A stretch of DNA of 64,000 bases. Origin: an uncultured bacterium (GTDB lineage Bacteria > Cyanobacteriota > Vampirovibrionia > Gastranaerophilales > Gastranaerophilaceae). The DNA lies in contig CACZSN010000013.1 in the NCBI GenBank assembly GCA_902783835.1, positions 1 through 64,000 of the forward strand, read 5' to 3'. A program made the translations under genes and the position numbers. Positions 36,726 to 45,345 of this stretch are shown here, one piece after another. Numbering within the stretch: position 1 is the stretch's first letter; every line of letters begins with the position of its first letter. The notes beneath the pieces are model-generated. The model did not search any database. It had not been told where the DNA came from and worked only from the letters and a program-made list of their open reading frames with translations.

Positions 36726-37187
36726 ATGCCAAACGATGACTATATTTTATTTGAACATAAATTTACTGTTAAAGATTCCAAAAATCTTTTGAATGCTGTC
36801 ATTTTCCTGTTTTTAATCTTGTGTATTTGTTGTTCGTTTTTGTTTTTCAATATCGGTTCAATTTTGCAAACGCAAACATTTTTGAGAACGAATTTGTATT
36901 TTTTCAGTGTGATTATCGAAATAATTTTTGTCGTCGCTTGTTTAATGCTTAGGTTTTCAACCTTCGCAAAAATCGTTTTGACTGAGGATAAAATTATCTA
37001 TAAACCACCGATTGGTTCTCGGTTTTATGAAATGGAGTATTTTTCCATAAAACATTTTTGCTATGAAAAATCAACGTTGTTTGTTTGGGGCGAAAATCAA
37101 CAACGGTTTACCGTTTGTCTTTCTGATGAAATTGCTCACAAAATAATTGCAATAATTGACAAAAAAATTTCGGGACTGAAAAAATAA
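36726..37187 (+). CDS. Small membrane protein with PH-like C-terminal domain
   Basis: A 153-residue protein. Two hydrophobic segments lie at about residues 24-45 and 58-78 (LLNAVIFLFLILCICCSFLF and NLYFFSVIIEIIFVVACLML). The C-terminal 75 residues form alternating short strands (AKIVLTEDKIIYKPPIG, FVWGENQQRFTVCL) and a final helix, similar in layout to bacterial PH-domain membrane proteins (bPH_2), but no clear signature is present. No Shine-Dalgarno precedes the ATG and the predicted transcript starts on it. The stop abuts the end of the convergent radical SAM gene at 37188. Confidence 0.65.
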   Translation: MPNDDYILFEHKFTVKDSKNLLNAVIFLFLILCICCSFLFFNIGSILQTQTFLRTNLYFFSVIIEIIFVVACLMLRFSTFAKIVLTEDKIIYKPPIGSRFYEMEYFSIKHFCYEKSTLFVWGENQQRFTVCLSDEIAHKIIAIIDKKISGLKK

Positions 37188-38627
37188 TTATTTGTTAAAT
37201 AATAGATTTTTAAGCATTTTAATTCCGTATTTGATGTAATTTAAGAACAATGAAGGGGTCATGTCGGCATCTAAAAGCTTTTTGGCTATATATTTAGGTC
37301 TGAGATAATATCTCAGCGTTACGGAGCGTTTAAAGGCTTCTAATTCTTTGCTTGTAAGGTAATCTGTTCCGTTGGAATGATATTTGCAAGCATCTTCTCC
37401 GAGAATATGAACATTTTTGTTGTTAATCATTTTTTGTAATTCACATCCCGCATAAGGTACCAATAGATGAATTTCAATAAAATCGGTATCGGCTTTAAAA
37501 ATGAATTTTTTTGTTTCTTCGAGGTGCTCATTATCTTCCCAGGGAAATCCGATTAAATAAAATCCGAATGTTTTTATTCCGTGCTTTTTAATGAGTTCAA
37601 CGGCTTTCTTGTTAATTTCAACAGTTGTACCTTTTTTCATTTTTAAAAGAGAATCTTCGCTTCCTGATTCCAATCCTATTGCAATTACGGAACATCCTGC
37701 CTGCTTCATTTTTGATAAAATTTCATCATCAATGGTATTAGCTCTTGAATTTGCAACCCAGTTAATCTTGCCTGAAAGTTTTGAATTTATTATCAAATCA
37801 CAAAGATTTAAAACCCAATCTTTGTTAATTGTAAAAGTGTCACTCTTAAAGAAAAAGTCTGTAATGCCGTGTTTTTCAACGCATTCAACCATTTCGTCAA
37901 CCACTGATTGCGGGGAGCGATATCTGACTTTTGTTCCTGAAATTATGGGTGAAAGACAATATATACAATGAGCCGAACAACCTCTTGAGGCGGAAATTGT
38001 CGCCATTGGTTTATTAGTGAGCGGATTTTTGTATAATTTGTTGTTCATAATTGTTCGGTCAGGGAACGGAAGTTTGTCTAAATCTTCTTCAAAACGGATT
38101 ACTTTATTTGTTATTCGTTGACCGTTTTTTAGGTATGTAATTCCTTCTATTTTTTCCAAATTTTCTTTGTTGTAAAAATGGGAATTTAAAAGGTCTTTTA
38201 TTATGAATTCAACCTCTCCGCCGATTAAATAATCTATGTTTGAAAGGTTTAATTGGTCGAGTAATTTTTCGGGCGGATTGAAGAATAAAGCACCTTTGAG
38301 AATAATTACGATATCATTTTTTAAAGATTTGATTTCGTTTGCGAAGTTTATATCCTCATAAATACTTCCTGTTGTTGCACTGATAACAACGACATCCGGA
38401 TTTTCTCTTTTGAAATCGTTTGCAAAATCATTAAAAGATAACTTTTCTCCCGCATAATCTTTCAAAAAAATACCGTAATTTTCTTTTTTGAGAACGGATG
38501 AAATGTACCCTAAATCGTTACAAGCCCGCAAGGAGTTGGCGACAGAGGACGAAACGTTCATTTGACAACGGTCTTCGCCCCTTTGGTAAACTTCTCCCGG
38601 CGGGTATAGTAACATTATTTTGTGCAT
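37188..38627 (-). CDS. B12-binding radical SAM protein
   Basis: A 479-residue enzyme with an N-terminal cobalamin-binding domain (about residues 1-165; the segment GYISSVLKKENYGIFLKDY and PDVVVISATTGS) and a radical SAM core with the 4Fe-4S motif SRGCSAHCIYC at about 213-223. The ASRGC start, the GLESGSEDSLLKMKKGTT segment and FYLIGFPWEDNEH follow the B12-dependent radical SAM class that includes HpnJ and BchE-like enzymes. The C-terminal 100 residues are basic and helical. Members methylate or rearrange unactivated carbons in lipids and natural products; the substrate is not known. It follows the M49-like gene after 12 bases on the same strand. Confidence 0.87.
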   Translation of the reverse strand: MHKIMLLYPPGEVYQRGEDRCQMNVSSSVANSLRACNDLGYISSVLKKENYGIFLKDYAGEKLSFNDFANDFKRENPDVVVISATTGSIYEDINFANEIKSLKNDIVIILKGALFFNPPEKLLDQLNLSNIDYLIGGEVEFIIKDLLNSHFYNKENLEKIEGITYLKNGQRITNKVIRFEEDLDKLPFPDRTIMNNKLYKNPLTNKPMATISASRGCSAHCIYCLSPIISGTKVRYRSPQSVVDEMVECVEKHGITDFFFKSDTFTINKDWVLNLCDLIINSKLSGKINWVANSRANTIDDEILSKMKQAGCSVIAIGLESGSEDSLLKMKKGTTVEINKKAVELIKKHGIKTFGFYLIGFPWEDNEHLEETKKFIFKADTDFIEIHLLVPYAGCELQKMINNKNVHILGEDACKYHSNGTDYLTSKELEAFKRSVTLRYYLRPKYIAKKLLDADMTPSLFLNYIKYGIKMLKNLLFNK

Positions 38628-38639
38628 TTTATTTCACTT

Positions 38640-40463
38640 TTAGTTGTTGAGTAATTTTTTTGCAAGCGGTGCAACGATTTGACCGTTTAATTCATTATCG
38701 ATAATTCTTAATTTTGCTGCAATTTTTTCGCAATTTTCGTCCCAAATGAAGTTGTCGTTAACAAATTTTTCAGCCTTGTTGATATCACCTGACATTTGAA
38801 TTTCCACAATATCTTTGAGCATTTTTTGTGCTGCAAGAACCGCTTTGTCCGGATTTATTACAACTTTATCATCTTTGTTAAGCCATACGGCACCTTCTTT
38901 TTCAAGGTAATGCAATTGCATAACAGAGCGTATTCTGTGAGCTTGAGTCATCATTGGTTTTGCTTTTAAGAAATTGCCCAAAACAGAGGAAACAACGATT
39001 TGATTGCGTTGTTCTTTTGTATACATTCCTTCTTTTGTGAGCAAATCAACAAAGGCCAAAGAACCCATGTCTGCTTTGTTTTCTTCAATGATTGATTGAT
39101 ATTTGCCCAATTTTTCGCAACCTTTGTTAGGTCCTAAAGAGTGCATATTTTCGTGTCCGATTGTAAACCAGTGAACTGCCTCTGTGTTGTAGTATTTGTG
39201 GAGTTCAGGGGCTAAGATTGCATTGATTTTCTTTTGAGTTTTTTCGGGAGAAAACATGTTACGAACTTGTCTATGGTAAACATTTCTGCGTCCGCCACCG
39301 ATTGTCAGGGATAACTTGTCATCATTCGGAAGGTTTTCCGCAATTGTAATACCGCTTCTGTAAGCACCGCAATCTCCTGCCATATCGACTAAATCGACGT
39401 CAACCATTGTTTGCTTAACTTCACCGTTTGCTTTAATATTTTGTTCGTATTTTTCGTGCAACGGCATATTTGCTGCAATTTTCGGTAAATATTTTTTAAT
39501 TTCCAATAATTTTTCTGTCGCCTTTTGGTTGACAATGCCGACTCTGCAACCTAAAGAATCTTTCATTATCGGTGTTATATTGGCTTCTTCAAGCAATTTT
39601 GCGAGTTCGGGATTTAACAAAATAGTTTTAGTCATTCCGTCACTGTAATTTTCTCTTGTTATAGTAAATTCAAGGGGTGTATCCTGAAGTGTCGCCCATT
39701 TCTTGTCAGCATATGCATCAAGCATCGGATCGGCTGTTCTGAGGGCTTTTGCTTGAAGTTTTAAGTATTCGTTAAAATCTTGATTTGTTGATGTTTCGGC
39801 AGCAAGTTCAAGTTCCTCTGCCATTTGTTCAAATTCTGCTTTAAATCTGTCAACATAATCCGTCGCTATTAAAGAAGCACCTTTTCTGTCGACGACCGAA
39901 CGTTGATTAAGGATTTTTTTAACCATATCGTTGTCACCGTTTTTGAGCATTTTGGTTAAAATTTCGTGGAATTCTTCGGGGGTTAAATCAGCGGGATAAA
40001 AACCTTTTCCCATAAGTTCGGGATGGTTTTTTGCCAATTCAATGTGGTTTGTTTCTCTGTCAAGAGCGTTCATTCCTCTTTGTGCATTGAACAAAATTAA
40101 TGTTTTTTCTGCATCTTTGTTGCCTTTTTTAACTTCGTTTACCAAATATTCTCTGAAAGCAATATTGTCTCTGTTGTCAAGTTGTAATTGAATATTTTCA
40201 AGTATATCGGCAGCTTTTACGAGGTGCTTTAAGGCTTGTTTATCTCCGTCTTGGAGAGCTAAATACTCAGGAGAGTTAACATCGAGCAAATTGACATTAA
40301 TCAAATAGTTGCTATCTGTTCTTTTTGTAAGCTCTTCAGTTGAAAGATTAAGAGCAAATGCATCTTCGTTTTTAAATACTTTTGCACCGCAGCAAGCACC
40401 GGCAAATAAAATTGCGGCAACAAATACGGAGCCTAAAACTATTAATTTATTATTCTTTGACAT
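38640..40463 (-). CDS. M49-like zinc metallopeptidase, membrane-anchored
   Basis: A 607-residue protein. Residues 1-27 form a hydrophobic signal that ends in GACCGAK; the Cys pair resembles a lipobox but the -3 position is Ala, so lipidation is uncertain. The catalytic part shows TIGHENMHSLGP with His437-Glu-Asn-Met-His441, then IIEENKADMGSL near residue 460 with the probable third ligand Glu. This HExxH...EExKAD arrangement is that of dipeptidyl-peptidase III-like (M49) domains, as also found fused in plant Nudix hydrolases, and not of thermolysin. The first 250 residues are helical and unassigned. It probably cuts peptides outside the cytoplasmic membrane. It precedes the radical SAM gene by 12 bases. 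Confidence 0.7.
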   Translation of the reverse strand: MSKNNKLIVLGSVFVAAILFAGACCGAKVFKNEDAFALNLSTEELTKRTDSNYLINVNLLDVNSPEYLALQDGDKQALKHLVKAADILENIQLQLDNRDNIAFREYLVNEVKKGNKDAEKTLILFNAQRGMNALDRETNHIELAKNHPELMGKGFYPADLTPEEFHEILTKMLKNGDNDMVKKILNQRSVVDRKGASLIATDYVDRFKAEFEQMAEELELAAETSTNQDFNEYLKLQAKALRTADPMLDAYADKKWATLQDTPLEFTITRENYSDGMTKTILLNPELAKLLEEANITPIMKDSLGCRVGIVNQKATEKLLEIKKYLPKIAANMPLHEKYEQNIKANGEVKQTMVDVDLVDMAGDCGAYRSGITIAENLPNDDKLSLTIGGGRRNVYHRQVRNMFSPEKTQKKINAILAPELHKYYNTEAVHWFTIGHENMHSLGPNKGCEKLGKYQSIIEENKADMGSLAFVDLLTKEGMYTKEQRNQIVVSSVLGNFLKAKPMMTQAHRIRSVMQLHYLEKEGAVWLNKDDKVVINPDKAVLAAQKMLKDIVEIQMSGDINKAEKFVNDNFIWDENCEKIAAKLRIIDNELNGQIVAPLAKKLLNN

Positions 40464-40530
40464 AAAATAACCCTTTCATTCGTCAAAAAAAATTATATTA
40501 TATGAAGAAAAAAATTCAATTATGGGCAAT

Positions 40531-40551
40531 AAAAAAGGGATTTTACTCCCA
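40531..40551 (-). terminator. Possible terminator of the HNH gene
   Basis: On the minus strand GGGA-GTAAAA-TCCC, a 4-bp hairpin, followed by TTTTTT, 20 bases after the HNH gene stop. The stem is short. Confidence 0.45.
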
Positions 40552-40570
40552 TTTTTAAATTATTTATATT

Positions 40571-41731
40571 TTATGCAACTTCTTCTTGTTTGTTTTCTTC
40601 TTTTTCAAGCTCTGCTTTTATGTCAACATCTTGTCCTGCTTGTTTAGCTTCGCGAAGTTCCTTGATTCTTTCCGGATTTAATACTTTTAATTCCATTCTT
40701 CCGTCAGATTCTTTTGAAAGAGTTGCTTTAACCTCAATCGGATACGTATCATATCTTTCGTCGATTTTGCCGTCAACAATTTGTTGTTGGAACCATTCAA
40801 TGTGCTTTTGTGCATTGATTGGATATTCCGGGTGAACCTTTAACCATTCGTGATAAGACATATGTCCTCTCGGATTGTTGCAGTTATAGCATTCTGCAAT
40901 ATAGTTTTCCGTGTTATTCGGACCACCTTGTGATTTCGGGTGAATGTGCTCAATGGTTTGCATTGACGGTCTTATAAGTTCTTTTGCAACTTTTAAAGCC
41001 TTTCCGTATGCATAACCGTAAATTTGTTTTACATCTTTATAGCTTTCCGGAATGTTCATCGCGGATTCAAGCATTTTGTCGTAATCTTCGTGTTTTACTA
41101 AGCCTTCATACATGGCAAGTTTTTCGGTGAATTCAACACGTTCGGTTTTTCCGCTTTGAACTTTTTCAATTTCGGATGCTACTAACGCTGAAATCGGATT
41201 TTTTTCATCGCCGGTTGCTTGTTTTGCAACTTTGTCTATTGCGTTCAAATTTTTTACACAGTAATCAAGTGTTTTTTGTTTTAATGTTTCGGGAGTAAAA
41301 CTTTGAATAGCTTTTCCCATATCATAATCAGGGTTTTGTTCGGCTTCGTCCGCAATAAGGTTGGCAATAAGTCTTTGTGTGCATCTGAAATAATCTTGGT
41401 TGTTTCTTATTTTATCTGCAAGTTCTTGTCCCTTTAAAGCACTGAATTCTCTTGCTTTTGTGCCGATATTTTTATTCAATACCATTTTGCCGCCGCAGCA
41501 ACAACAAGGGACATCATCTATTTCTTTTGTTATAAAGTTTCCCGTAGAACAGTCATAACCGCCAAATGAAACGGCCATTCCGCCTTTGAAATATGCAGAT
41601 AATGCATTTGATGACATTTTATTGTCAATATTCGGTTGCTTTTCCGCAAAAATCGGATTTGTTACTTTCTTCTGATTTGTCGCAAAAGGCTTAAATTCGT
41701 TATTAACTGTCGATACAGGGATAATTGCCAT
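40571..41731 (-). CDS. HNH endonuclease-like protein with Cys-rich N-terminal part
   Basis: A 386-residue protein from ATG 41731 (the upstream GTG at 41740 would add MSY; AAGAAAG lies ten bases before the ATG). The HNH fold is at about residues 258-295: TIEHIHPKSQGGPNNTEN with the catalytic His, then ECYNCNNPRG, a CxxC that would bind a structural zinc. A four-cysteine string with a following GG (VPCCCCGGKMVL) at about residue 75 may be a second metal site. The N-terminal 60 residues are Asn-rich and end in the AVSFGGYD motif. The C-terminus is acidic (KAELEKEENKQEEVA). No signal peptide, no immunity protein, no methylase nearby. Could be a nuclease of a mobile or defence system; family not identified. 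Confidence 0.7.
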   Translation of the reverse strand: MAIIPVSTVNNEFKPFATNQKKVTNPIFAEKQPNIDNKMSSNALSAYFKGGMAVSFGGYDCSTGNFITKEIDDVPCCCCGGKMVLNKNIGTKAREFSALKGQELADKIRNNQDYFRCTQRLIANLIADEAEQNPDYDMGKAIQSFTPETLKQKTLDYCVKNLNAIDKVAKQATGDEKNPISALVASEIEKVQSGKTERVEFTEKLAMYEGLVKHEDYDKMLESAMNIPESYKDVKQIYGYAYGKALKVAKELIRPSMQTIEHIHPKSQGGPNNTENYIAECYNCNNPRGHMSYHEWLKVHPEYPINAQKHIEWFQQQIVDGKIDERYDTYPIEVKATLSKESDGRMELKVLNPERIKELREAKQAGQDVDIKAELEKEENKQEEVA

Positions 41732-42004
41732 ATAACTCACACTTTCTTACACACTTTGTATTTTATTTAAAGCAGTAAATTTCAAAAATTGTCTAATTTC
41801 TTTTAAATGTGAACTTTTCTTAACGATATGTGGTGACGTGTTTGGTTGTCGTTTTCTGTGTCAAGTTATTATTGACGGTCGAGAGTGTAGTTATATCTTG
41901 GTTTTGTAATGCTTGCGTTTGTTTTTTGTTTTTGCTAAAATGTTATCTATATTTATGAATAGATAATCTTTTGTGTTTAAAAAGATTGTGTTTTGGAGTT
42001 TGTT

Positions 42005-42541
42005 ATGAATCAATCATTATTTGAACAGTCAGAAACAGCAAAAAAGTTTGTCAATTATAAGTTGCCCCGTTATGATGAATTAACCCCATTCCCTGTGGTT
42101 ATGAGACAATTGCTTTGTATTCTTGATGAACATCTTTCTGTTTTTTCCGTTCCCGGGGATGAAAAAGTTTTAACTCAATCAATGATTAACAGTTATGTGT
42201 ACAAACGAGTTATTCGTGCTCCCGAAAATAAAGAGTATGACCGACGTCAGATAATTCACCTTTTGTGTATAGGTATTTTGAAACAGGTCCTTTCTCTTTC
42301 TGATATTGCTAAATTGATTGAAATGCAAACTAATCAATACCCTATTGATATTGCCTACAATTACTTTTGTGATGAACTTGAAAATGCATTGAAAGTAACC
42401 TTTGGCTCAAGAAGTTTTTCGGAATTGGAAAGTAAAAAACCTACTGTCAAGAGTCCCTTGACAGAAAATGCCCGTTCTGCCGTAATAGCCTTTGTTAACA
42501 AGGTTTACGTAAAACAAAGTATCTATTTCGCCGAAAATTAA
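42005..42541 (+). CDS. DUF1836 domain protein
   Basis: A 178-residue protein with the DUF1836 (PF08876) pattern: LPRYDELTPFPVVMRQLLCIL near 25-45, TQSMINSYVYKRVIRAPENK near 59-78 and RRQIIHLLCIGILKQVLSL near 83-101, where the family has an N-terminal helix-turn-helix-like domain. Known mostly from Firmicutes, the function is unknown and a regulator is suspected from the helical MerR-like fold. ATG 42005 has GGAG seven bases upstream; a TTG at 41993 is less likely. The 273-base gap to the divergent HNH gene (41732-42004) holds no gene that I can find. Confidence 0.78.
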   Translation: MNQSLFEQSETAKKFVNYKLPRYDELTPFPVVMRQLLCILDEHLSVFSVPGDEKVLTQSMINSYVYKRVIRAPENKEYDRRQIIHLLCIGILKQVLSLSDIAKLIEMQTNQYPIDIAYNYFCDELENALKVTFGSRSFSELESKKPTVKSPLTENARSAVIAFVNKVYVKQSIYFAEN

Positions 42542-42617
42542 TGTCGGTCTTGACTTAATAGCCGTTATCAACCTATAATTGATTTGTAGATAAAGTTAAT
42601 TTGTTTTTGAGGTGTCT

Positions 42618-43241
42618 ATGACAACAGAGGAAGTTAGATATACAGCCGGAGAAGAGTTTTTAAATGCATTTAGCCATGCTTTTGGGGCATTGTTTGCAAT
42701 TTATGCAATAGTTATGCTTGCGGTAAAGTCAGACACACCTGTTGAAAGTTGTACGACCGCAATTTATGGGGCGATGTTATTTACGTTATTTCAGGCATCT
42801 ACTTGTTATCACGCAATGACAAATGAAACTGCAAAAAAAGTTTTCAGAAAAATTGACCATAGTGCGATTTATTTGTTGATTGCAGGAACTTATACTCCGA
42901 TTTTGATGTTGGTATTAGATTTTCCTTATTCCATAGTTTGTCTTGCTATGGTTTGGTATTTGGCTATATCAGGAATTGTTTTTTCTTGTATAACTTTAAA
43001 ATTTAAGTCCTTGTCGACAGCTTTGTATCTTTTGCTCGGTTGGTTATCAATTTTCTTATTTTGGATATTGTGGTCAAAAGGTTTAATTCAGGCACTTGCG
43101 TTCTTGCTTGGGGGTGGTTTATTCTACACTCTCGGAAGTTATTTTTATATGAAAAAGCGTAAGTTTTATCACGGTATTTGGCATTTCTTCGTTTTATTCG
43201 GAGCAATTTGTCATTATATTTCCGTATATTCGCTGCTATAG
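42618..43241 (+). CDS. Hemolysin III family (PAQR-like) membrane protein
   Basis: A 207-residue, seven-helix membrane protein of the hemolysin III/YqfA family (PF03006), related to adiponectin receptors (PAQR). Conserved residues of the metal site are present: EEFLNAFSHAFG with His near residue 20, STCYHA, KIDHSAIYLLIAGTYTP and FYHGIWHFFVLFGAICHY near the end, giving Ser, Asp and three His residues. ATG 42618 follows GAGG by five bases; the GTG at 42612 overlaps that site. Members are linked to membrane fluidity or hydrolytic lipid activity, not proven as hemolysins. Followed by a bidirectional terminator. Confidence 0.9.
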   Translation: MTTEEVRYTAGEEFLNAFSHAFGALFAIYAIVMLAVKSDTPVESCTTAIYGAMLFTLFQASTCYHAMTNETAKKVFRKIDHSAIYLLIAGTYTPILMLVLDFPYSIVCLAMVWYLAISGIVFSCITLKFKSLSTALYLLLGWLSIFLFWILWSKGLIQALAFLLGGGLFYTLGSYFYMKKRKFYHGIWHFFVLFGAICHYISVYSLL

Positions 43242-43304
43242 GTTGACACGGCAAAAGTCTTGTTTTGTTTGGTTTTCCCTGTATGTAAACTTATTGTTGA
43301 CAAC

Positions 43305-43338
43305 AAAAAACGACAAAGCCGAAACCTTGTCGTTTTCT
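43305..43338. terminator. Bidirectional terminator
   Basis: AAAACGACAA (43307-43316) / TTGTCGTTTT (43327-43336), loop AGCCGAAACC, with an A run before and a T run after, so it works in both directions for the hemolysin III gene and the convergent GGDEF/HD-GYP gene. Confidence 0.85.
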
Positions 43339-43355
43339 ATTATAATGAATATTTT

Positions 43356-45167
43356 TTATATCATTGTTCCTAAAGACGGAGCAATTTGTATAAATTGTCT
43401 GACCAAGTCAGCATCCCATTGAATACCGGCACCCATTTTAAGAATTTCGCATGCTTTTTCTACGCTCATACCTTTTCTGTAAGGTCTGTCGCTGATTAAT
43501 GCGTGATAAGTATCTGCAACTGCAACAATTCTTGCCGCTAAAGGTATTTCCTCGCCTTGTAAGCCTTCCGGATAACCTTTACCATTCCATTGTTCATGGT
43601 GATATTTAACTATCGGTATAAGGTCATGTAGCATCGGATTAGGTTGAAGAACTTTTTCAGCACCGATTGTCGGGTGTTGTTTCATGATTTTCCATTCTTC
43701 TTCGTTTAATCCGGCTGTCTTTTTCAAAATATTTTCCGGAATTCCGATTTTTCCTACATCGTGTAATAAACCGCCAAGTTCTATTCTGCTTACTTCTTTT
43801 TCAGGCAAATTCAATGCTCTTGCAAGAGCGACGGCATATCTTGACACTGATGTTGAGTGACCTTTTGTATAGGTGTCTTTTGCATCAATTGCACCTGCCA
43901 ATGATGTTACAACTTCAAGCAAATGGTTGTGAGAATTAATTTCTTCGTTTTGGAATTTATTAACAAGTTCTTCTTCAAAATTTACACCCAAAGAAGCGTG
44001 TCTTTTTGTTAATACCGATGCGAAGGAATTAAGAGCTGTATCATCCCAAAAATCATAATCTTGAGAGCTTACGATTGTTGAAATACCGTTTTTGCAACCT
44101 TTGCTCTTTGAAATGTACATAGCTTGTTCAGCAAGAATTAAGAGTTTTTCCTGATCAACAGATGCTTCGGGATAAGAAGCTAATCCTACGGAAACTCTTA
44201 CGGGGCCTACGCTGTCAATCGAGCAACATGAGATTGAATATGTGATATATTCTGCCAAGTATTTTGCTTCTTCGGTTGACATATTGGGCAAAATGACCGC
44301 AATTTCGTCTCCGCCGTATCTTCCTGCGGAATCTTGCTGTTTAAGATTACTTGCAATTTTGTCGGAAACTGTCTTTATGACTTCATCACCTTTTGCGTGA
44401 CCAAATTCTTTGTTTATTTTTGAAATGTTGTTAACATCAAATAAAACAACAGAAACTGGTGTGTTCTTTGTTTGTGCGTCCTGTAATTCTTTTGCCAAAA
44501 TTTCTTGGAAATGTCTGTGAGAGAATAATCCTGTCAAATTATCCATGTAAGCATTTTGTGATGCTCTGTCTTTCAAATCAAAGTTGTTTATAAATAAACC
44601 GAAATAGTTTGCAACTAATGAGTATAACTCAATTCTGCTGTCTATTTGATAATCTCCGATAATCATTACACCTATCATTTCTCCGAAAGATGCAATAGGA
44701 ATGATTACTGAAGGTGTTGACGCTAAGTACGGAATCTTTAAGAAATCATTGTTTTCGTGTACCGAAATTTTATTTTCATTAATAGCTTTAACTATTTCGT
44801 TCGATTCTTCGTTCAAAAAGACTCTTGATGAAAAAACACTGCCTATTTTATCCGATAATTTGATATTTATACAATTAGACTTTTTGTTAATGATGCCAAG
44901 TGATGTATAAACATTGTTTAACTTGCTTCTGAATAATTTATGGCATGCAAAAAATAAATCATGTGTGTTGTTCTTTGTTGACAAAATATCGCTTAAAAGT
45001 TTGATGAATTCAGGATAATTGATTGCCGTAGAAGGCTTTTCGGTATATGTCGCGTTCGTCGTTTTGTTTGCAACTTTACTGTTCAATGCGTTGATTTTTG
45101 CAACAAGGCCGGTATTCTTTATAGGGTTTGAAACCTTCGCCATTTGCGAAAGTATTGATGTATTCAT
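43356..45167 (-). CDS. Cyclic-di-GMP turnover protein: GAF-like, GGDEF and HD-GYP domains
   Basis: A 603-residue cytoplasmic protein from ATG 45167 (an in-frame GTG at 45191 adds eight residues; neither has a clear ribosome site). About residues 40-195: a GAF-like sensor. About 205-365: a GGDEF domain with RYGGDEI, so the signature Phe is replaced by Ile, with no visible RxxD inhibitory site. About 410-600: an HD-GYP phosphodiesterase with HDVGKIGIPE, HHEQWNGKGYP and the CEILKMGAG end, all catalytic residues present. Such fusions either hydrolyse c-di-GMP with the GGDEF domain binding GTP, or do both reactions. Target could be motility or pili. Single gene ahead of lpxB's downstream gap. Confidence 0.88.
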   Translation of the reverse strand: MNTSILSQMAKVSNPIKNTGLVAKINALNSKVANKTTNATYTEKPSTAINYPEFIKLLSDILSTKNNTHDLFFACHKLFRSKLNNVYTSLGIINKKSNCINIKLSDKIGSVFSSRVFLNEESNEIVKAINENKISVHENNDFLKIPYLASTPSVIIPIASFGEMIGVMIIGDYQIDSRIELYSLVANYFGLFINNFDLKDRASQNAYMDNLTGLFSHRHFQEILAKELQDAQTKNTPVSVVLFDVNNISKINKEFGHAKGDEVIKTVSDKIASNLKQQDSAGRYGGDEIAVILPNMSTEEAKYLAEYITYSISCCSIDSVGPVRVSVGLASYPEASVDQEKLLILAEQAMYISKSKGCKNGISTIVSSQDYDFWDDTALNSFASVLTKRHASLGVNFEEELVNKFQNEEINSHNHLLEVVTSLAGAIDAKDTYTKGHSTSVSRYAVALARALNLPEKEVSRIELGGLLHDVGKIGIPENILKKTAGLNEEEWKIMKQHPTIGAEKVLQPNPMLHDLIPIVKYHHEQWNGKGYPEGLQGEEIPLAARIVAVADTYHALISDRPYRKGMSVEKACEILKMGAGIQWDADLVRQFIQIAPSLGTMI

Positions 45168-45345
45168 AGTCTTTTTTTCTACTTCTTGCACGATATTTGT
45201 CTTTCTTTACACTCTGTCAAAAGCATGAACAAATAAAAAATTGCTACATGAATTTTTTAAAAATCGAAAATTGTTACATTCTTTACAATAATTCCTTTCT
45301 CTTGAATGTGACGGGGTTAGTTTACAGTCAAAACGCTTGCGAATA

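Noticed and set aside
43356-45191. Upstream GTG 45191 as start of the GGDEF/HD-GYP gene
   Set aside because: It lacks a ribosome site and adds eight charged residues without family support; ATG 45167 is at least as likely.
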